Below are positions 37,810 to 49,218 of a DNA stretch of 64,000 nucleotides, in pieces (position 1 is the first letter of the stretch; the number at the start of each line of letters is the position of its first letter). The notes beneath the pieces were generated by a model that saw only the letters and a list, made by a program, of their open reading frames with translations, was not told the DNA's origin and ran no database searches. Source of the stretch: an uncultured Gammaproteobacteria bacterium (lineage in GTDB: Bacteria > Pseudomonadota > Gammaproteobacteria > Pseudomonadales > Pseudohongiellaceae); NCBI GenBank assembly GCA_913060975.1, contig CAJXVC010000005.1:124001-188000 (forward strand), in the 5' to 3' direction. The position numbers were made by a program, and so were the translations under genes.

Positions 37810-39230
37810 CGCTTCTGCAGTTCAGCCTGGGCACGTTCAGCCGCAGCGCGAACCTGTTGTGGTGCAGTACCGCCCAGATGGTTACGGGCTTGCAGTGAAC
37901 CTTCCAGAGTCAGTACCTCAAACACATCAGAGGTGATGATGTCGGAAAATGTTTGCAGTTCCGACAACTCCAGTTCAGATAGTTCCTTGCCCGACTCGAT
38001 CGCAAAGGCGACTGCCTTGCCGACGACTTCATGGGCATCGCGAAACGGCAAACCCTTCTTGACCAGATAGTCGGCCAGGTCGGTCGCCGTGGCAAAACCA
38101 CGACGTGTCGCGGCGCGCATATTGTCTTTCTTGCACTGAATCGCCGGCATCATTTCGGCGTAGGCGAACAGGCAGTCCTTGACCGTGTCGATCAAGTCGA
38201 ACAGAGGCTCTTTATCTTCCTGATTGTCCTTGTTGTAAGCCAATGGTTGCGATTTCATGAGCGTCAGCAATGACACCAGATGGCCATTGACTCTGCCGAC
38301 TTTACCGCGAATCAATTCCGGCACATCAGGATTTTTCTTTTGCGGCATTATGGATGAGCCGGTACAGAATCGATCCGGAAGGTCGATGAATTCGAATTGC
38401 GCCGAGGTCCATAACACCAGTTCTTCGGAAAAGCGCGACAGGTGAGTCATCAACAAGCTGCCGAATGCGGCCAGCTCAATCGCAAAGTCACGATCACTGA
38501 CCGAGTCCAGGGAGTTCACAGTCGGCTTGGCAAAGCCCAATAATTCGGCCGTGTAATCACGATCGATTGGATACGTCGTGCCAGCCAAAGCAGCTGCCCC
38601 CAGCGGTGATTGATTGGCGCGCTTGCGACAGTCCATCAGACGACCATAGTCACGCTCCAGCATTTCGTTCCAGGCCAGCATGTGATGGCCAAAGCTCACC
38701 GGCTGCGCCGTTTGCAAATGGGTAAAGCCAGGCATAATAGTGTCGGCTTCTCTGCTGGCAAGTGCGATCAGCGCCTGTTGCAGGCGCGTCAGCAAACCGG
38801 CGATCTGATCGATCTCATGACGGACGAACAAACGAATATCAGTGGCCACCTGATCGTTACGTGAACGGCCCGTGTGCAGTTTCTTGCCCACCGCACCGAT
38901 GCGCGCTGTAAGCGCCGCTTCGATGTTCATGTGCACGTCTTCAAGCTCGATCGACCACGCAAAACGATCTTCCTGAATGTCCAGACGAATGGCCTCCAAA
39001 CCGGCAATGATTTGCTCGACTTCGTCTTCGGTCAGCACTTGCACCTTGCCCAGCATCTTGGCGTGAGCAATAGAACCATCGATGTCGTACTGATAGAGGC
39101 GCTTGTCGAATTGCACAGAGGCGGTAAAGCGTTGCACGAACTTGTCTGTCGCTTCGCTGAAGCGACCACCCCATAATTTGCTGGTGGATTCAGTGCTGGC
39201 TTCTGTAGGGTCGTTTTTCTTGTCAGTCAT
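37806..39230 (-). CDS. argH: Argininosuccinate lyase
   Basis: A 474-residue enzyme splitting argininosuccinate into arginine and fumarate. The superfamily signature is [15 protein letters not shown], with the catalytic serine in it; [13 protein letters not shown] is the other conserved segment. The start MTDKKND precedes a short polar tail before LWGGRF, where family homology begins; an upstream open extension of 63 codons lies beyond the promoter and is rejected. Divergent from hemC, as in Pseudomonas. Confidence 0.97.
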   Translation of the reverse strand: MTDKKNDPTEASTESTSKLWGGRFSEATDKFVQRFTASVQFDKRLYQYDIDGSIAHAKMLGKVQVLTEDEVEQIIAGLEAIRLDIQEDRFAWSIELEDVHMNIEAALTARIGAVGKKLHTGRSRNDQVATDIRLFVRHEIDQIAGLLTRLQQALIALASREADTIMPGFTHLQTAQPVSFGHHMLAWNEMLERDYGRLMDCRKRANQSPLGAAALAGTTYPIDRDYTAELLGFAKPTVNSLDSVSDRDFAIELAAFGSLLMTHLSRFSEELVLWTSAQFEFIDLPDRFCTGSSIMPQKKNPDVPELIRGKVGRVNGHLVSLLTLMKSQPLAYNKDNQEDKEPLFDLIDTVKDCLFAYAEMMPAIQCKKDNMRAATRRGFATATDLADYLVKKGLPFRDAHEVVGKAVAFAIESGKELSELELSELQTFSDIITSDVFEVLTLEGSLQARNHLGGTAPQQVRAAAERAQAELQKR

Positions 39231-39281
39231 GTCAGGGCTGGCGCGCCGAGGCACCGTTCCGGGTTCGTTAAAAGGCTGGCG

Positions 39282-39290
39282 ATTATAGCA
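39282..39290 (-). promoter_or_regulatory. Extended -10 promoter for argH
   Basis: On the minus strand TGCTATAAT is a perfect extended -10. The transcript would begin about 46 bases before the argH ATG. The -35 region is weak, as usual for this class. Confidence 0.55.
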
Positions 39291-39322
39291 GGATAGCAAG
39301 CGGCGTATAAGCCAATCTACAT

Positions 39323-39351
39323 CAGACAAAGCCACGCAGATGCCGTAAAAT
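39323..39351 (+). promoter_or_regulatory. Sigma-70 promoter for hemCDXY
   Basis: CAGACA, a 17-base spacer and TAAAAT (four and five matches to consensus), ending 33 bases before the hemC ATG. It lies back to back with the argH promoter. Confidence 0.5.
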
Positions 39352-39384
39352 GGCCTCTTTTCAAGAAACAATGAATTCAAGCCA

Positions 39385-40317
39385 ATGTCCGACAACAAAC
39401 TGCGCATCGCTACCCGCAAGAGCCCTTTGGCGCTCTGGCAAGCCCACTATGTAAGCAACGCTCTCAAGGCGGCCCATCCTGATCTGGAAGTTGAGCTGGT
39501 CGCCATGAGCACGAAGGGCGACAAAATTCTTGATTCGCCGCTGGCCAAAGTCGGCGGCAAAGGCCTGTTCGTGAAAGAGCTGGAGCGCGCCATGCTGGAT
39601 GGTGAAGCGGATATCGCCGTGCATTCCATGAAAGACGTACCCATGGAGTTCCCGGAAGGGCTTGGGCTGACCACGATCTGTGTGCGCGAAGACCCTTCCG
39701 ATGCCTTGGTGTCGAATCACTACGACAGTTTCGAGGCCCTGCCTCAGGGTGCCAAAGTCGGCACCTCCAGTTTTCGCCGCCAGTGCCAGCTGCGCAATCT
39801 GCGTCCTGATCTGGAAATTCTCGACCTGCGCGGTAATGTGGGTACTCGTTTGGGCAAACTGGACAACGGTGACTACGACGCCATTATTCTTGCCAGCGCC
39901 GGGCTGATTCGTCTGGAGCTGGGTGACCGGATTCGCGCGCGCTTGCCTTATGAGCTCAGCTTGCCGGCCGGTGGCCAGGGTGCAGTGGGTATCGAATGTC
40001 GATTACAGGATGAATCCACACAAGCACTACTCGAATGTCTGCAGCATGATGACACAGCCTATCGGGTGACTGCCGAACGCGCAGTAGTAGAACGCTTGCA
40101 AGGTGGTTGTCAGGTGCCGATTGCCAGCTATGCTGAGTTGCAAGGTGATGAAATTTACCTGCGTGCACTGGTAGGCAGTATCGATGGGCAACGCATTATT
40201 CGCAGTGAGAAAACCGCAGCGGTGTCCGAAGCCGAAGCGTTGGGTATCAGCGTTGCCGAAGAGTTGTTGGCCAAAGGTGCCGATGCAATTCTGGATGAAC
40301 TATTACAGAATGAATAA
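39385..40317 (+). CDS. hemC: Hydroxymethylbilane synthase
   Basis: A 310-residue enzyme polymerising four porphobilinogens into hydroxymethylbilane. The dipyrromethane cofactor is carried on Cys242 in [10 protein letters not shown]; the N-terminal [14 protein letters not shown] and the [10 protein letters not shown] region are conserved. It uses the product of hemB (about 9 kb away here) and hands its own to HemD, whose gene overlaps it by eight bases. Confidence 0.97.
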   Translation: MSDNKLRIATRKSPLALWQAHYVSNALKAAHPDLEVELVAMSTKGDKILDSPLAKVGGKGLFVKELERAMLDGEADIAVHSMKDVPMEFPEGLGLTTICVREDPSDALVSNHYDSFEALPQGAKVGTSSFRRQCQLRNLRPDLEILDLRGNVGTRLGKLDNGDYDAIILASAGLIRLELGDRIRARLPYELSLPAGGQGAVGIECRLQDESTQALLECLQHDDTAYRVTAERAVVERLQGGCQVPIASYAELQGDEIYLRALVGSIDGQRIIRSEKTAAVSEAEALGISVAEELLAKGADAILDELLQNE

Positions 40318-41095
40318 AGACCTGGCCAATCTGAAAGTGCTGGTCACGCGGCCAGCACATCAGGCTGAACCACTGTGTGAAGCGATTGCCGCGCTGGGCG
40401 GCTTGCCAGTTCGTTTACCGTTGCTTGCTATCGAGCCACTTACTCCAGATGCGCGTCTGCGTACGCAGATCCAACAACTGGATAACTTTAATATTCTGAT
40501 TTTCATCAGTACCAATGCCGCCGTGTTTGGCGCTGCGCTTATCGATCAATATTGGCCGCAGTTTCCGGTGGGTATTGAAGTGCTCGCCATTGGTCCAACT
40601 ACAGCAAGCACATTAAACGAACAACTCGATTGTGCAGCACAAACATCAGCCAATGGCATGGACAGCGAAGCGGTGCTGGAGCTTGATGTGCTGAATAAAG
40701 TCGACGGCAAGCGTATCGGCATTTTTCGCGGTCAGGGCGGACGCGAATTATTGGCTGACACTCTGCGTGGCCGCGGCGCCCAGGTAGATTACCTGGAAGT
40801 GTATCGTCGCTCGCCGGTTAAACATGATGCACAGGAGTTCGCCCGGCTGATAAACACTGACGGCGTGGATCTGATTACCGTCACCAGCAGCGAGTCCTTG
40901 CGTCTGATAGAGCAGCTGGCAGGAGATAACACCGCCCGACTGAGTCTGATACCATTGCTGGTGCCTTCTGCTCGTATAGCTGAACAAGCCAGCGCTGCTG
41001 GCTTTAGCACAGTACTGGATGCCGGAGGCGCCAATCAGGCCAGCATGATAGCGGCATTGCAGAATTACGCCGCGGGAGCCGACAACAAGGCATGA
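40310..41095 (+). CDS. hemD: Uroporphyrinogen-III synthase
   Basis: A 261-residue enzyme that closes and inverts ring D of hydroxymethylbilane. HemD is poorly conserved; the [13 protein letters not shown] start, [11 protein letters not shown], the [12 protein letters not shown] loop and the SSESLRLI segment are the recognisable parts. The ATG lies inside the hemC stop region; an earlier in-frame opening runs within hemC and is rejected. The call rests largely on its place between hemC and hemX. Confidence 0.92.
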   Translation: MNKDLANLKVLVTRPAHQAEPLCEAIAALGGLPVRLPLLAIEPLTPDARLRTQIQQLDNFNILIFISTNAAVFGAALIDQYWPQFPVGIEVLAIGPTTASTLNEQLDCAAQTSANGMDSEAVLELDVLNKVDGKRIGIFRGQGGRELLADTLRGRGAQVDYLEVYRRSPVKHDAQEFARLINTDGVDLITVTSSESLRLIEQLAGDNTARLSLIPLLVPSARIAEQASAAGFSTVLDAGGANQASMIAALQNYAAGADNKA

Positions 41096-42357
41096 GCAAA
41101 GATTCCGACAACACTTCAGACACAAAGCCCAAGCAAGACGACACGGGTGATGCTGTTCAGTCAGCCAAGACAGCAGCCAAGACAGCCAAGACAGACAAGT
41201 CAGACAAGTCAGGCGAGACGGCCGAGACAGGTAAACCAGCCAAGGCCGGGAGTACCGCCAAGGTCCTGGACGAACTAGCCAGCAAGAACAAGCCCAAGGC
41301 CGGCGGCAAAACGCGCCGGGCCAGTTCAAGCAAGTCACAAGCCCCGCTGGTTCTGTTAATTATCCTATTGCTGCCAATACTGGCAGTGGCGCTGTTTGTG
41401 GCTTATCAGCAATTTCTGATGCGCGATACTGTTGTGCAACTGCAACAGGCCAATCAGAATCTGACCACGACCTTGCAGAATCAGACTGTGACGCTATCCG
41501 AGCTGGAGCAACAACTGGCGCAACAGATGGCTACGCCCCCGCAAGTCGATACTGGACCGTTACGAGAAACAGAAGCGGCCTTGCGCAGTGAAATTCAGCG
41601 GCTTGAACAGCAACTATCGCGCGTTGAAAGCCAGCAGGTCAGCGCCAATGCCACACCGGATTTTGGCTGGAAGCTGGAAGAGGCCGAGTATCTGGTTACG
41701 CTCGCCAGTCAGAAACTACAACTGGAAGACGACATTTCAGGTGCGATCAGTTTATTGCAGTCTGCGGATGTGGCGCTGACTGAATCAGAACAGCCCGGCA
41801 TCTTCAATGCACGGCAAGCTATCGCCGATGATTTGACCAGCTTGCAAGCGCTAACACCAATGGATCGCGATGGTTTGTACCTGCGCTTGAACGCGCTGAG
41901 TAATTCCGCTGCGAATATCAATTTGCTCACCTCCATGCGGCAGAGTTTTGAAAATCGCCGCAACGTTGAGTCCACGCCTTTGGCTGTCACTGATACCGAA
42001 AATAGCGTAGTCGATGCCACCCTGGAATTTTTAAGTGAAGTGTTTATCTGGCGCGAATGGGATGAACGTCCGGAAGCGATGTTGGCTTCGGGTCAGGAAG
42101 CCGTCATCAAACAGAACCTGAGCCTGCATTTTAAACAGGCACAACTGGCCCTTCTGGATCGCAACAGTGCGCTCTATGAACGCAGCCTGCAGGATGCGCG
42201 CGTGCTGCTTGAGCGCTATGCAGTCACCAACTCAGCGGCGGGCCAAGCTGTATTGAGTGAACTCGATGCGGTACAAGGCATCGACATCGATCCACCGCTG
42301 CCAACTCTCGAGCAGTCTATCGCAACCGTCAGACAACTGACTGACAGCGAGCGCTAG
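41092..42357 (+). CDS. hemX: HemX-like membrane protein
   Basis: A 421-residue inner-membrane protein. Residues 1-82 are a highly charged Lys/Asp/Ala/Thr tail, low in complexity and built from AKTA/DKS-like units. One membrane helix follows (about 84-107), then a long periplasmic coiled coil (about 110-185) and a helical HemX domain. Family members are annotated as uroporphyrinogen-III methylases but lack a methyltransferase fold; they probably scaffold heme-pathway enzymes. Its ATG overlaps the hemD stop by four bases. Confidence 0.88.
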   Translation: MSKDSDNTSDTKPKQDDTGDAVQSAKTAAKTAKTDKSDKSGETAETGKPAKAGSTAKVLDELASKNKPKAGGKTRRASSSKSQAPLVLLIILLLPILAVALFVAYQQFLMRDTVVQLQQANQNLTTTLQNQTVTLSELEQQLAQQMATPPQVDTGPLRETEAALRSEIQRLEQQLSRVESQQVSANATPDFGWKLEEAEYLVTLASQKLQLEDDISGAISLLQSADVALTESEQPGIFNARQAIADDLTSLQALTPMDRDGLYLRLNALSNSAANINLLTSMRQSFENRRNVESTPLAVTDTENSVVDATLEFLSEVFIWREWDERPEAMLASGQEAVIKQNLSLHFKQAQLALLDRNSALYERSLQDARVLLERYAVTNSAAGQAVLSELDAVQGIDIDPPLPTLEQSIATVRQLTDSER

Positions 42358-42363
42358 CCGATC

Positions 42364-43635
42364 ATGACGCGTCTTTTCATATTCAGCCTGATGGCGATCG
42401 TCGTGGCTCTGTGGGTGAGCCTCTATCTGGGCTTTCCTGCTGACCCTGGCTATTTACTCATTGCTTTTGGCAACACGACTTTCGAAACCAGTCTGTTTGC
42501 CATGCTGATAGCCGTTGCCACGTTTTATTTGCTAGTGCGCATCGTGCTGGCGGCGTGGCGCGTTATTAATCCTTATCGCTGGTTCCGCGCGGGCAGAGAA
42601 CTGGCCCACCGCAGCCGCTCGCGATCACGCAGCAGAACGGTCGAGGGCATGCTGTATCTGACGCGCCGTAATTGGCGCTCGGCCTATAGCTTGCTGCTCA
42701 AGAGCGCCGATGATGAGGACGCCAGTGTGGTTAATTTTCTCGCTGCGGCTTATGCGGCTTATGAATTGGGCGAACGTGAGAACTGGCTGAAATGCCTGGC
42801 CAGAGCCGAGCAGGAATACCCCGCTGCACACACCACGATCAATTCATTGAAAGCCCAGCTGCTGCACAAGACCGGGCAACTGGAGCAATGCCTGGCGCTG
42901 TTGGAGATGCTGCGCAAGAACTCACTGAACGATGCGCCGCTGCTTACCATGCTCAAAGAAGTCTATATGGAGTTGGAGGACTGGCAGAAGCTGCAGTCTA
43001 TACTGTCTTCGCTGCAGGAGCTGAATATTATCAGTGACGAGGAAATCAGCCTCATTCGCAAGCGCATTGTCACCGAGCAGTTGATCGCGGCGGCGGCATT
43101 GGAATCAGCTGGCCCAACGAAAGAAGACAACAAAGAGCAGATTAATGCCTTGCGCAAATTATGGAAGAAGTCGGCTTCCCAGTATCGGGAAGAGGCTGAT
43201 GTAGTGCGTACACTGGTCGATCTCTATTTGGTGTTGCATGCGCGCGAAGAAGCGGCCCATGTGCTCGAGCAATCTCTTTCACGCAAATGGAATCAGGCCT
43301 TGTTGCTGTACTACGGTGAAGTGGACTTTGGCGTGAGCAGTCAGCAATTGCTGGCAGCTGAAGGCTGGCTCACCGACTGGCCATCGGACCCGACACTGTT
43401 TCTGACGCTGGGCCGCATTGCCATGCGCAACAAGCTATGGGGCAAAGCCCGGGAGTATTTCGAGGCCAGCATCAAAGTGGCGCCTTCGGCAGCGGCCTGT
43501 GGTGAACTGAGTCGATTACTGAAGTGTCTGGGTGAAGAGGAAGCCAGTGCCAAGTACTTGCAGCGCTACAGCGAATTACTGGGCGCTGATCTGCCGGAGT
43601 TGCCGATGCCAGCGGCGCCAGCCAAAGCATCCTGA
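42364..43635 (+). CDS. hemY: HemY, TPR membrane protein of heme synthesis
   Basis: A 423-residue protein with two N-terminal membrane helices (about 3-22 and 42-62) and a series of TPR-like helical repeats (about 85-410). The motif ARAGRELAHRSRSR-like basic patch after the second helix is typical. Proteobacterial HemY is not the Bacillus protoporphyrinogen oxidase of the same name; its role in late heme synthesis is indirect. Six bases after hemX, last gene of the operon; 18 bases separate it from the convergent ubiD. Confidence 0.92.
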   Translation: MTRLFIFSLMAIVVALWVSLYLGFPADPGYLLIAFGNTTFETSLFAMLIAVATFYLLVRIVLAAWRVINPYRWFRAGRELAHRSRSRSRSRTVEGMLYLTRRNWRSAYSLLLKSADDEDASVVNFLAAAYAAYELGERENWLKCLARAEQEYPAAHTTINSLKAQLLHKTGQLEQCLALLEMLRKNSLNDAPLLTMLKEVYMELEDWQKLQSILSSLQELNIISDEEISLIRKRIVTEQLIAAAALESAGPTKEDNKEQINALRKLWKKSASQYREEADVVRTLVDLYLVLHAREEAAHVLEQSLSRKWNQALLLYYGEVDFGVSSQQLLAAEGWLTDWPSDPTLFLTLGRIAMRNKLWGKAREYFEASIKVAPSAAACGELSRLLKCLGEEEASAKYLQRYSELLGADLPELPMPAAPAKAS

Positions 43636-43653
43636 ACTTTTCGCCGCACGCCT

Positions 43654-45144
43654 TTAGTTGGCGTCACTATCCAACCCGGGTTCAATTCCCAGTTCCTGCC
43701 AGATTGAATCAACACGTTGTTTGACGTCATCACTCATGGTGATGGGCTCGCCCCATTCACGATCAGTCTCGCCTTGCCATTTATTCGTGGCATCCAGGCC
43801 CATCTTTGAACCCAGGCCGGAGACCGGTGAAGCAAAGTCCAGATAGTCGATCGGTGTGTTGTTGATCAGGGTGGTGTCGCGGGTTGGGTCCATGCGTGTA
43901 GTAATCGCCCAAATCACATCTTCCCACTTGCGAATATCGACATCGTCGTCAACGACAACAATAAACTTGGTGTACATGAACTGGCGCAGAAAAGACCAGA
44001 TGCCCATCATGACGCGCTTGGCGTGACCCGGATACTGTTTCTTGATACTGACTGTAGCCCAACGATAAGAACAGCCTTCCGGTGGTAAATAGAAATCGGT
44101 GATTTCGGGAAACTGTTTTTGCAGCAGGGGCACGAATACTTCATTGAGTGCCACACCCAGCATGGCCGGTTCATCTGGTGGCCTGCCGGTGTAGGTGCTG
44201 TGATAGATCGGGTCTTTACGATGGGTGATGCACTTGATCGTGAACACCGGGAATTTATCGACTTCATTGTAGTAGCCGGTGTGATCGCCAAACGGGCCTT
44301 CTTCAGCCATCTCGCCAGGGGCGATCTCGCCTTCGAGAATAATTTCGGCACTGGCGGGAATCTGTAAATCGCTGTGCAGTGATTTCACGACATCGGTTTT
44401 ACTATTGCGCAGCAAACCGGCGAAACCGTATTCGGACAAGGTATCGGGAATGGGTGTGACAGTAGCCAGAATTGTCGCCGGGTCGGCGCCGATGGCGATG
44501 GAGACAGGAAAGGGTTTCCCCGGATGCGCATCTTGCCATTCCCGAAAATCCAGCGCGCCGCCGCGGTGTGACAACCAGCGCATGATCAGTTTATTGCGGC
44601 CTATAACCTGCATGCGGTAAATGCCCAGGTTCTGGCGTTCTTTGTTCGGCCCTTTGGTAATCACCAGTGGCCAGGTAACCAGTGGTCCGGCATCGCCGGG
44701 CCAACACGTTTGCACAGGCAGGAACGACAAGTCGACGTCGTCACCTTCAAGCACGACATCCTGACAGGCTGCGGATTTTTTGACGTTGGGCGACAGGTTC
44801 AGAACATTGCGATAACTCGGCAGGTTCTCCCAAAGCTCCTTCCAGCCCTTGGGCGGTGTTGGCTCTTTCAAGAACGCCAGCAGTTTGCCAAGATCGCGGA
44901 GCCCTTCGAGATCTTCCTGGCCCATGGCCAGCGCGATGCGACGAGTATTGCCGAACAGATTGGCCAACAGTGGCACTGACGAGCCCTTTGGGTTTTCAAA
45001 CAGCAACGCAGGGCCGCCCTGACGCAAGGTGCGGTCAGAGATTTCGGTGATTTCCAGATAAGGGTCTACAGGCGTTGATACCCGTTTCAATTCCCCTTCC
45101 TTTTCGAGAAGGGTAATGAAGTCACGTAAGTCACTAAAAGACAT
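43654..45144 (-). CDS. ubiD: UbiD, prenylated-FMN decarboxylase for ubiquinone
   Basis: A 496-residue enzyme decarboxylating 3-octaprenyl-4-hydroxybenzoate. The family pattern is present from the N-terminal [18 protein letters not shown] to the central [29 protein letters not shown] (the Arg-Glu-Glu catalytic region) and [17 protein letters not shown]. It needs prenyl-FMN made by UbiX, which is not in this window. It lies 41 bases downstream of rho and may be read from the rho transcript. Confidence 0.95.
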   Translation of the reverse strand: MSFSDLRDFITLLEKEGELKRVSTPVDPYLEITEISDRTLRQGGPALLFENPKGSSVPLLANLFGNTRRIALAMGQEDLEGLRDLGKLLAFLKEPTPPKGWKELWENLPSYRNVLNLSPNVKKSAACQDVVLEGDDVDLSFLPVQTCWPGDAGPLVTWPLVITKGPNKERQNLGIYRMQVIGRNKLIMRWLSHRGGALDFREWQDAHPGKPFPVSIAIGADPATILATVTPIPDTLSEYGFAGLLRNSKTDVVKSLHSDLQIPASAEIILEGEIAPGEMAEEGPFGDHTGYYNEVDKFPVFTIKCITHRKDPIYHSTYTGRPPDEPAMLGVALNEVFVPLLQKQFPEITDFYLPPEGCSYRWATVSIKKQYPGHAKRVMMGIWSFLRQFMYTKFIVVVDDDVDIRKWEDVIWAITTRMDPTRDTTLINNTPIDYLDFASPVSGLGSKMGLDATNKWQGETDREWGEPITMSDDVKQRVDSIWQELGIEPGLDSDAN

Positions 45145-45185
45145 GGGTATCGCTGCTCGCTTTCGGCCGGCTTGGCGCCAAGGCC

Positions 45186-46445
45186 TTACTTGCGTTTCAT
45201 CGAATCAAAGAATTCGTCGTTGGTCTTCGTACCTTTGAGTTTATCGAGAATAAACTCAGTAGCCTGTACGTCTTCCATGGAGCTAAGCAGCTTGCGCAGA
45301 ATCCACATGCGTTGCAATTCTTCATCACTGGTCAGCAGGTCCTCGCGACGCGTACCGGAGCGACGAACATTGATGGCCGGATAAACACGTTTTTCTGCAA
45401 TCTTGCGATCAAGATGCAGTTCCATGTTACCGGTACCTTTGAATTCTTCGTAAATCACTTCGTCCATCTTCGAACCGGTTTCTACCAGTGCGGTGGCGAT
45501 AATGGTCAGGCTGCCGCCTTCTTCCAGATTACGCGCAGCACCAAAGAAACGCTTTGGACGTTCCAGGGCGTGAGCATCGACACCACCGGTCAATACCTTG
45601 CCGGACGATGGAATGATTGTATTGTAGGCGCGCGCCAGACGGGTGATAGAGTCGAGCAGGATCACCACGTCTTCTTTGTGTTCTACCAGACGCTTGGCCT
45701 TCTCGATGACCATTTCGGCCACTTGAACGTGACGCGAAGGTGGTTCGTCAAAGGTACTGGCCACTACTTCGCCACGTACCGAGCGCTGCATTTCCGTGAC
45801 TTCTTCTGGCCGCTCATCGATCAACAGAACAATGAGGCGACATTCAGGATTGTTACGGGTAATGGACTGAGCGATGTTCTGCAGGATTAATGTCTTACCT
45901 GCTTTCGGTGGCGAGACGATCAGGCCACGCTGCCCTTTACCGATAGGTGCTGTCAGGTCAATCACTCGCGCACTCAGATCTTCGGTGCTGCCGTTACCGA
46001 CTTGAAGATGTAAGCGTTCCTGGGGGAAGAGCGGAGTGAGGTTTTCGAAGAGAATTTTGTGCTTGGCGTTGTCTGGCTTGCTGAAGTTGATCTCGGCGAT
46101 CTTGAGCAGGGCAAAGTAACGTTCGCCATCTTTCGGAGGTCTGATCTTGCCAGCGACTGTATCACCAGTGCGCAGATTGAAGCGGCGAATCTGACTTGGC
46201 GACACATAAATATCATCGGGGCCGGCCAAATAAGAGGAGTCTGCCGAACGCAGGAAACCGAAACCGTCCTGAAGAATTTCCAATACACCGTCACCGTAGA
46301 TGTCTTCGCCGTTCTTGGCGTGCTTCTTCAGGATGACGAAAATAATGTCTTGCTTGCGTGTTCTGGACACATTGTCCAAGCCCATTTCATGGGCCGTAGC
46401 GAGGAGCTCGGCGATGGGCTTTTGCTTGAGTTCTGTCAGGTTCAT
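45186..46445 (-). CDS. rho: Transcription termination factor Rho
   Basis: A 419-residue hexameric RNA helicase, same length as E. coli Rho. N-terminal RNA-binding domain with the GFLRS ... [15 protein letters not shown] motif; ATPase domain with the P-loop [25 protein letters not shown], and the secondary-site Q-loop and R-loop segments. GGAAG precedes the ATG at a distance of 12 bases. Rho usually autoregulates through a long leader; the 870 bases upstream here are unusually AT-rich and gene-free. Confidence 0.98.
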   Translation of the reverse strand: MNLTELKQKPIAELLATAHEMGLDNVSRTRKQDIIFVILKKHAKNGEDIYGDGVLEILQDGFGFLRSADSSYLAGPDDIYVSPSQIRRFNLRTGDTVAGKIRPPKDGERYFALLKIAEINFSKPDNAKHKILFENLTPLFPQERLHLQVGNGSTEDLSARVIDLTAPIGKGQRGLIVSPPKAGKTLILQNIAQSITRNNPECRLIVLLIDERPEEVTEMQRSVRGEVVASTFDEPPSRHVQVAEMVIEKAKRLVEHKEDVVILLDSITRLARAYNTIIPSSGKVLTGGVDAHALERPKRFFGAARNLEEGGSLTIIATALVETGSKMDEVIYEEFKGTGNMELHLDRKIAEKRVYPAINVRRSGTRREDLLTSDEELQRMWILRKLLSSMEDVQATEFILDKLKGTKTNDEFFDSMKRK

Positions 46446-47315
46446 TTTGTGAATGCTTCCAAATAGATTTTCACTTGCTTGAAGTTGTCATGTGATCAGG
46501 CAACTCCAAGCACGCTTGGGACCTTTGTCACGGTTAATGAATGAGTTAGTTAGAAACTGGTTTTTAAGTTAGGGGTGTCAGAATTGGATTCGGGTAATGA
46601 GAGAAATAGTATTTGATAGAAATCGTCAGAGTGACCTGGCCGCGGTGGATTATTTTGACCGAAGCGTCATTAATTCAACTGTTTCTGTACTTATGCTAGG
46701 TGTCTATCACTCTCTTGAAAATTATGAATGCTCTTTCAATTGTAATTACAAATTCGGTTTTCGAATTCGCTATTGTTCTTCTTATTAAAGAGTCTGGCCA
46801 GATTCGGGAAAAATTATTCGGTAAAGGTTGGGCTCTTCTATCGATTGCATCAACTCTTGAATCGAGAGAGTCACTTACGTGCATTAATCTCAATGGATCG
46901 AAAACAATCAGAATTCAAACTATTGCAGAGTAATACTACGACTTGAAATGTAACGACTAAAGTCGAAAGAACTTTACCGGGATATTCAGAATGCCTCTCC
47001 ACTCTGACTATCTTTTTTAACTTAGTGCCTATTACTTCTTGTTACTCGCGCTAATTGCTGATTCTAAGTCCAAACCGCAGCTTGGCTATGTAATAAAATG
47101 TAATCTTTGCCAATGCTGTAAATTGGCTTATTGGTATTCTTATCAAGCTGGCAGTCTGAGTGATGTTGCTGTCAGCAAGGTCCCTTCAAACGAAATTATT
47201 ATCTATGCCAATGCGAAAAGCGTGAGCTTTCTGGCCGAAGAAGGGGGGTAAAAAATTCTGTATAAACCTGATTTTGAGGCACCCGCAGGCAGCGGGCGCC
47301 ATCATTAAACGCAAT
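46446..47315. other. AT-rich gene-free region, probable rho leader
   Basis: 870 bases between trxA and rho (both minus strand), with visibly lower G+C than the rest of the window. Open frames of 60-77 codons on the plus strand have odd composition, no ribosome sites and no recognisable similarity, so I call no gene. On the minus strand, about 60 bases before rho, there is a small CCAAG/CTTGG hairpin and a six-codon frame (ATG to TGA, MTTSSK) without a ribosome site. The likeliest content is a long rho leader with Rho-dependent attenuation, by analogy with other gammaproteobacteria. Confidence 0.5.
47278..47300 (-). terminator. GC-rich hairpin after trxA
   Basis: On the minus strand GGCGCCCGC pairs with GCGGGTGCC (9 bp, one G-U) around a five-base loop, 16 bases past the trxA stop. 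No T run follows immediately (TCAAAATC), so it may protect the mRNA end or pause polymerase rather than terminate alone. Confidence 0.4.
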
Positions 47316-47642
47316 TTATATGACGCTGTCAATAAATGCAGACAACTGGGATTTGGACAGGGCACCAACTTTTGTGCCGGCCACTTCGCCATTGTTGAAT
47401 AAAATCAGAGTCGGGATTCCACGAATACCGAACTTGGGTGCCGTGTCTGTATTGGCATCGACATCCATTTTGCAAATTTTCAGCTTACCGTCGTATTCGC
47501 CAGCCAGCTCTTCAAGTACTGGGGCAATCATCTTGCACGGACCACACCATTCCGCCCAAAAGTCTACAAGTACCGGGCCTTCTGCCTGTAAAACGTCTTG
47601 TTCAAAGCTACTATCTGATACGTGAACGATGTTGTCGCTCAT
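47316..47642 (-). CDS. trxA: Thioredoxin
   Basis: A 108-residue thioredoxin with active-site Cys33 and Cys36 in [10 protein letters not shown], the buried Asp in VLVDFWA and the cis-Pro in RGIPTLILF. It reduces cytoplasmic disulfides, for example in ribonucleotide reductase. AAAAGGA lies nine bases before the ATG. It lies upstream of rho as in E. coli and Pseudomonas. Confidence 0.98.
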   Translation of the reverse strand: MSDNIVHVSDSSFEQDVLQAEGPVLVDFWAEWCGPCKMIAPVLEELAGEYDGKLKICKMDVDANTDTAPKFGIRGIPTLILFNNGEVAGTKVGALSKSQLSAFIDSVI

Positions 47643-47822
47643 TACAATATTCCTTTTGTTCCGGGGGTTTTGGGTATGAGTAAACGAGTTCTATGACGAG
47701 CTCAAAGCGTTGATTAGCAATCCGATTGGTTAATCGGCTGTACGCGGAGTACTGGTCAGGGAGTAAGCTAATAATACGGCCAAATTTTCAGGATTCAAGG
47801 GCTTTATGCCTGTAGATGGCCG

Positions 47823-48918
<1,096 letters not shown>

Positions 48919-49218
48919 CCCGAGTCGATTGTGGGGAAAACTATGCCGGTCTGCCCGGATATCGCGTTATATCATACCATTTCGACGCCGGTGAACACTC
49001 GAACCACTGCAAATCGTCAGCTAGCAGAGGTTGTGCAATTGTGTCGCAGGAAGATAGAGAGACGGAAGAGATTGATGAAGATAGATAAAGAGAGAGAAAA
49101 ACAAAGAGAAAAACAACGAGTCAAAGCTCTCACGGACACGAGCGCAATAGAACAGACATTGTGAGTTACCGGCTCCCATTCGAGTCAAAAAAGCATTAAA
49201 CAACAGGGGAGAACCTGA
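48919..49218. other. Intergenic region with a purine-rich tract
   Basis: The rest of the divergent gap between hemB and the VTT-flavoprotein gene. Bases about 49048-49120 are mostly A and G. Within it a 29-codon frame (49075-49164) starts at an ATG with GGAAGAG upstream and encodes a very charged peptide (KIDKEREKQREKQR). I consider it unproven and list it only as a possibility. No promoter for the downstream gene stood out. Confidence 0.3.

Noticed and set aside
46597..47251. Plus-strand frames of 63-77 codons in the gap before rho
   Set aside because: No ribosome sites, no similarity that I recognise, AT-driven composition.
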